64,000 nucleotides of DNA from Bradyrhizobium sp. LTSP849 (GTDB lineage Bacteria > Pseudomonadota > Alphaproteobacteria > Rhizobiales > Xanthobacteraceae): NCBI RefSeq assembly GCF_000938255.1, contig NZ_JYMR01000011.1:79524-143523 (forward strand), in the 5' to 3' direction. The translations under genes and the position numbers were made by a program. This document shows, piece by piece, positions 60,810-64,000 of the stretch. Below the pieces are notes generated by a model. The model did not search any database, was not told the origin of the DNA, and saw only the letters and a program-made list of their open reading frames with translations. Every line of letters begins with the position of its first letter. Position 1 is the stretch's first letter.

Positions 60810-62771
60810 ATGCGGACTCAACTGACCAGCTATTGCGCATGGCTGTTCGCCGGCGATCTGTCGGCGTTCGGCGGTCCCGCAACCGACGAAGCCGTTGCCG
60901 GCCATATCCGCGCCGAGCAGATGTCGCTGGTGCTCGGCTATTCCGTCGGCATCATGCTGGCCAATGCCTGCAACGCCGCCGTACTTGCTGTCGCGCTGTG
61001 GCATTCGCCTGACTGGAAATTTGCGCTGGCCTGGGCAGTCACCGTCGCCGGCGCCGCGATCGTGTTCGGCCTGCAATCGCATGCCTCGCGGCGCGTCACC
61101 AAACCGCAATTCGTCTCGCGTCGCGCCATGCACCGGCTGGTGCGCAACGCCTTCGTGCTCGGTGTGGCCTGGGGCATCGTGCCGGTCGCCTTCTTTGCGA
61201 ACGCCGCCACCGGCGGGCAACTCGTCATCACCTGCCTCTGCTCCGGCATTCTGGCCGGCGGCGCGCTGGCCTTCGCCACCATCCCGATCGCGGCCATCGC
61301 GTTCACAACGCCCATCTTCATCGGCATCGCGATCTGCCTCAGCCGGGACGGCGATCCGGCCTATGTGCTGATGGCCGTGCTGGTGCTTGTCTATGGCAGC
61401 GTGCTGTTGCGCGCCGTGTTCGTCAATTCCTTCGCCTTCGCACGGCGCGTGATGCGGCAGATCGAGGCCGAGCGCACGGTGCGGCAAGACCCGCTGACCC
61501 AACTGCCCAACCGCTTCGCCTTCAACGAGACGCTCGATGCAGCCCTGAAGCGGCTCGCTCTCTCCGGCGAAGAGTTTGCGGTGCTACTGCTCGACCTCGA
61601 TCGCTTCAAGGAGGTCAACGACAAGTTCGGCCATCCCGCCGGCGACGAATTTCTGGTCCAGGTCGCAAGCCGGCTGCAGCGCTGCACCCGCGCGGCCGAG
61701 CATGTCGCGCGCATCGGCGGCGACGAGTTCGCGCTGGTGATGGCCAATCTGGCGCGGCCCGAGGATGCGCTGGCGATCGCCGAGCGTTTTGCTGCGGCTT
61801 TTGCCGAACCGTTCCTGATCGCGGGCTGCGAGATCGTTGGCGCCACCAGCGTCGGCATCGTGCTGGCGCCGCGCGACGGCAACGCGCCACTCGACATCAT
61901 GAAGAACGCCGACGCCGCGCTCTATCGCGCCAAGAAGGCCGGCCCCGGCACGGTCTGCTTCTTCGAGGAAGCCGACGACAAGGCCTCGCGCGACCGCAAG
62001 GCGCTGCAAGCGGACCTGGAAGGCGCCATCGCGCGCGACGAGTTTTTTCTGGTGTTCCAGCCGTTCCTCGATCTCGACGACAACCGCATCACCGGCTTCG
62101 AGGCGCTGCTGCGTTGGCAGCATCCCTCACGCGGACTGGTGCCGCCGAGCAAGTTCATTCCGATCGCCGAAGAGACCGGGCTGATCCACGAGATCGGCGA
62201 ATGGGTCATACGTCGCGCCTGCGCCACGCTTGCGGACTGGCCCGAAGAGATCCGCGTCGCCGTGAATTTCTCCGCGGCACAATTTCACAACGCCGGCATC
62301 CTCCAGACCATCGTGCAGGCGCTGGCCGACGCCAAGGTCGCTCCACACCGGCTTGAGATCGAGATCACGGAATCGATGCTGCTGTCGAAATACGGCTCGG
62401 CCGCGTCGATCCTGAATGCGCTCCTGGAGCTCGGCGCCACGGTGGCGCTCGACGATTTCGGCACCGGCTTCTCGTCGCTGACGTATTTGCGCAAGCTGCC
62501 GTTCAGCCGCATCAAGATCGACCAGTCCTTCATCCGCGACATGCTGGTGCAGCCGGACTGCGCCGCGATCGTGAAATCGGTGATTGGGCTCGCGCGCGAC
62601 CTGCGCATCGGCGTGGTCGCGGAAGGCGTCGAGACTGCCGACCAGCTCGAATATCTGCGCGAGACCCAGTGCGATGAGGTTCAGGGTTATCTGATCAGCC
62701 GGCCGGTATCGGCCGAGCAGGTTCTGGCGCTGCTTGATACGAAGAAGTTTCGGGCGACCTACGCGGCGTAG
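60810..62771 (+). CDS. membrane-bound GGDEF-EAL cyclic di-GMP protein
   Basis: A 653-residue protein: several N-terminal membrane helices (residues ~40-200), GGDEF domain (~225-380) with active-site GGDEF (RIGGDEFALV) but an imperfect RxxD site (RAAE), and an EAL domain (~395-650). EAL active-site residues are present: EALLRW, NFSAAQF, EITES, DDFGTGFSSL, KIDQSFI, EGVET and QGYLISRP. So cyclic di-GMP could be made and degraded; phosphodiesterase activity is most secure. Start ATG 60810 follows a 326-base gap. Confidence 0.93.
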   Translation: MRTQLTSYCAWLFAGDLSAFGGPATDEAVAGHIRAEQMSLVLGYSVGIMLANACNAAVLAVALWHSPDWKFALAWAVTVAGAAIVFGLQSHASRRVTKPQFVSRRAMHRLVRNAFVLGVAWGIVPVAFFANAATGGQLVITCLCSGILAGGALAFATIPIAAIAFTTPIFIGIAICLSRDGDPAYVLMAVLVLVYGSVLLRAVFVNSFAFARRVMRQIEAERTVRQDPLTQLPNRFAFNETLDAALKRLALSGEEFAVLLLDLDRFKEVNDKFGHPAGDEFLVQVASRLQRCTRAAEHVARIGGDEFALVMANLARPEDALAIAERFAAAFAEPFLIAGCEIVGATSVGIVLAPRDGNAPLDIMKNADAALYRAKKAGPGTVCFFEEADDKASRDRKALQADLEGAIARDEFFLVFQPFLDLDDNRITGFEALLRWQHPSRGLVPPSKFIPIAEETGLIHEIGEWVIRRACATLADWPEEIRVAVNFSAAQFHNAGILQTIVQALADAKVAPHRLEIEITESMLLSKYGSAASILNALLELGATVALDDFGTGFSSLTYLRKLPFSRIKIDQSFIRDMLVQPDCAAIVKSVIGLARDLRIGVVAEGVETADQLEYLRETQCDEVQGYLISRPVSAEQVLALLDTKKFRATYAA

Positions 62772-62776
62772 GTCGC
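62754..62776 (+). other. hairpin overlapping the GGDEF-EAL stop codon
   Basis: GCGACCTACG (62754-62763) and CGTAGGTCGC (62767-62776) form a perfect 10-bp stem with a 3-base loop, spanning the stop codon TAG at 62769. There is no T-run, so it may be a transcript 3' hairpin rather than a terminator. Confidence 0.5.
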
Positions 62777-62962
62777 GTCAGATCGGAGCCAAGTGCCGAC
62801 CACGAGGGAGGTGAGCCCCCTCTCCCGCTTGCGAGGGCTTTGCTTAATTGGCCGTGCGGGAGTGAGGCTCGATGTGGGGCATTTTTTTGTGTGGCCTCGG
62901 ATGGCGAGCGAACGCAGACGGCCTTGTTTTCGTGGCCGATCGATGGCGTTGGGCTACGGCAG

Positions 62963-63976
62963 TCACGCCACACCTCCCGCGGGACACAGCACCGCCCATC
63001 GTTTGAGGTTCATGGCCAAGCAGAGAAGACGCAGATGGGTATGGTTGCGTGCCAAGCCCAGATAGCGAGCGCGCGCCCAGCCGTAAACGCCCTTGAGGCG
63101 CGCAAAGACCTGCTCGACCGGCGCGCGGCGGCGTCCCACGGCGTCGTTGAAGCGCTTCTTCCGCTCGGTCAGGGGATGATGCTTGTTGGGCCGGAACATC
63201 AGCCGCGGCTTGATGCCCCGGGCAGCCAGCCCGGCGCGGCGCTCGTGCTTGTCATAGGCCTGGTCGGCGTAGACCGCCTTCTCGTCGCCGCTGATCAATT
63301 CATCGGCCGGCACCGTATCGTTGACCGCAGCGTCGGTCAGCTTACTGCGACGGATGATCGCCGAGCACTGGTCGACACCGACATGCGCCTTGTAGCCGAA
63401 GTATCGCTTGCCACCCTTCTTGGTCCATCGCGCATCCGCATCGCGCTCGCTGTTGACCAGCTTGCTCGGCGCGCGCCCGTCTGGGCCGGGCGGCAGCGGG
63501 TCCTTTGGCGGCTTCGGCGGCTTCACCGCCGCCGGGATCAGGCTGGCGTCGATCAATGTGCCTCGACGCAGCACCAGCCCGCGCGCGTCGATCTGGCGCA
63601 GCATCTCGGCAAACAGCGTCTCGTCCAGACCGGCCTGCTGCAAAGCTTCGCGGAAGCGCCAGATCGTCGTATGGTCGGGCGTCTCGTCGCCCAGCGCAAA
63701 GCCGCAGAAGTCGCGGAAAGAGGCCCGGTCATCGAGCGCTTCTTCCAGTTCCGGATCGGACAGCCCGTACCATTGCTGCAACAGCACAGCCTTGAACATC
63801 ACCAGCCGAGGATAGGCCGGCGCGCCACGCTCAGGTTCCGGAAGGCCGCACAGCACGCGCTCCACAGCCCCCCAATCGACCAGTTCGCAAATCCGCCTCA
63901 GCACCGCACCGCCTTTCCCACGCCGCGACGCCAGCGCATCTGCGAAGCTCGGTTGCCCAACCTGCCGATATGCCAT
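62963..63976 (-). CDS. IS5 family transposase (IS5 group)
   Basis: A 337-residue DDE transposase. The motifs of the IS5 group are visible: QQWYGLSDPELEEAL, DETPDHTTIWRFR, GTLIDASLIPA (first Asp), VYADQAYDK (second Asp) and the YRE-like end RRRAPVEQVFARLKGVYGWARARYLG region (Glu). The frame is complete. The element's outer ends are not defined here: the right end may lie past base 64000, and no matching terminal inverted repeat was found in 62772-62962. Confidence 0.93.
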   Translation of the reverse strand: MAYRQVGQPSFADALASRRGKGGAVLRRICELVDWGAVERVLCGLPEPERGAPAYPRLVMFKAVLLQQWYGLSDPELEEALDDRASFRDFCGFALGDETPDHTTIWRFREALQQAGLDETLFAEMLRQIDARGLVLRRGTLIDASLIPAAVKPPKPPKDPLPPGPDGRAPSKLVNSERDADARWTKKGGKRYFGYKAHVGVDQCSAIIRRSKLTDAAVNDTVPADELISGDEKAVYADQAYDKHERRAGLAARGIKPRLMFRPNKHHPLTERKKRFNDAVGRRRAPVEQVFARLKGVYGWARARYLGLARNHTHLRLLCLAMNLKRWAVLCPAGGVA

Positions 63977-64000
63977 CCCAAGACCCTCTTCAGATCTCTC
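62963..64000 (-). mobile_element. IS5-family insertion sequence, incomplete at the window edge
   Basis: One complete transposase gene begins 24 bases before the window end, so the upstream end of the element is probably outside. The downstream end lies within 62772-62962 at most; terminal inverted repeats and target duplication cannot be established from the visible bases. Confidence 0.7.

Noticed and set aside
62775..64000. TCAGATC at 62779 and near 63990 as terminal repeats of the insertion sequence
   Set aside because: Same orientation at both places and only 7 bases, so not an inverted pair.

Overview
This 64 kb window is GC-rich chromosomal DNA that reads like a Bradyrhizobium or close relative (alphaproteobacteria, Nitrobacteraceae). 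The evidence is the glpDSTPQUV gene order known from rhizobia, GGAAC-N16-CGTT promoters of the alphaproteobacterial general stress response (sigma EcfG), several families of palindromic intergenic repeats, and many proteins that look typical of that genus. I saw no rRNA, tRNA, CRISPR array, prophage or plasmid genes. Apart from one IS5-type element at the right edge and one toxin-antitoxin pair, it looks like ordinary core and accessory chromosome.

Layout. 1-2.9 kb: a lytic transglycosylase (cut by the window), a DUF1993 protein and an Old Yellow Enzyme reductase. 3.1-10.5 kb (minus strand): a tight six-gene unit of FAD-linked 2-hydroxyacid dehydrogenase, Pot-type ABC importer (binding protein, ATPase, fused double permease), DapA-family lyase and IclR regulator, with a perfect palindrome in front of the first gene. 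It is best read as uptake and breakdown of an unidentified 2-hydroxy acid. 10.8-20.2 kb: the glycerol/glycerol-3-phosphate operon glpDSTPQUV with its DeoR-type regulator, and a Phd/VapC toxin-antitoxin pair between regulator and operon. The two ATPases GlpS and GlpT are degenerate in complementary places. 20.3-22.7 kb: a HAD phosphatase, then a tandem duplication (leader + gene + palindromic repeat) of a SnoaL/DUF4440-like gene in which one copy lost its signal peptide.

22.9-29 kb: a fatty-acid beta-oxidation unit (acyl-CoA dehydrogenase, thiolase, FadJ-like hydratase/dehydrogenase, thioesterase). 29-35.1 kb: a flavin reductase, then a TetR-controlled RND efflux pump. 35.3-41.7 kb: SDR enzyme, AraC regulator, MFS transporter, DUF2809 protein, an AlkX/YcaQ-like DNA glycosylase and a methionine-rich exported protein. 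41.9-47.7 kb is envelope-related: a caspase-like/peptidoglycan-binding protein and an OmpA protein diverging from a region with two CRP-like sites, a PMT-type glycosyltransferase, and a FecR-domain protein coupled to a Pro/Ser-linked outer-membrane barrel. 47.7-53 kb: two VOC proteins, a His-rich cupin, CsbD stress protein, FKBP isomerase, gamma-glutamyltransferase-like protein, TrhO and SlyX. 53-62.8 kb: a PAS-GGDEF cyclase, a small stress protein, hemE, a divergent hemC next to a GMC oxidoreductase, a TetR/NTF2-like divergent pair and a GGDEF-EAL protein. 63-64 kb: IS5-family transposase.

The strongest candidates for something not well described are the 2-hydroxyacid uptake/lyase operon with its palindrome, the asymmetric GlpS/GlpT ATPase pair, the twin CRP-like sites between the caspase-like and OmpA genes, and the divergent second-type HemC. 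None of these is a wholly new system on sequence evidence alone.
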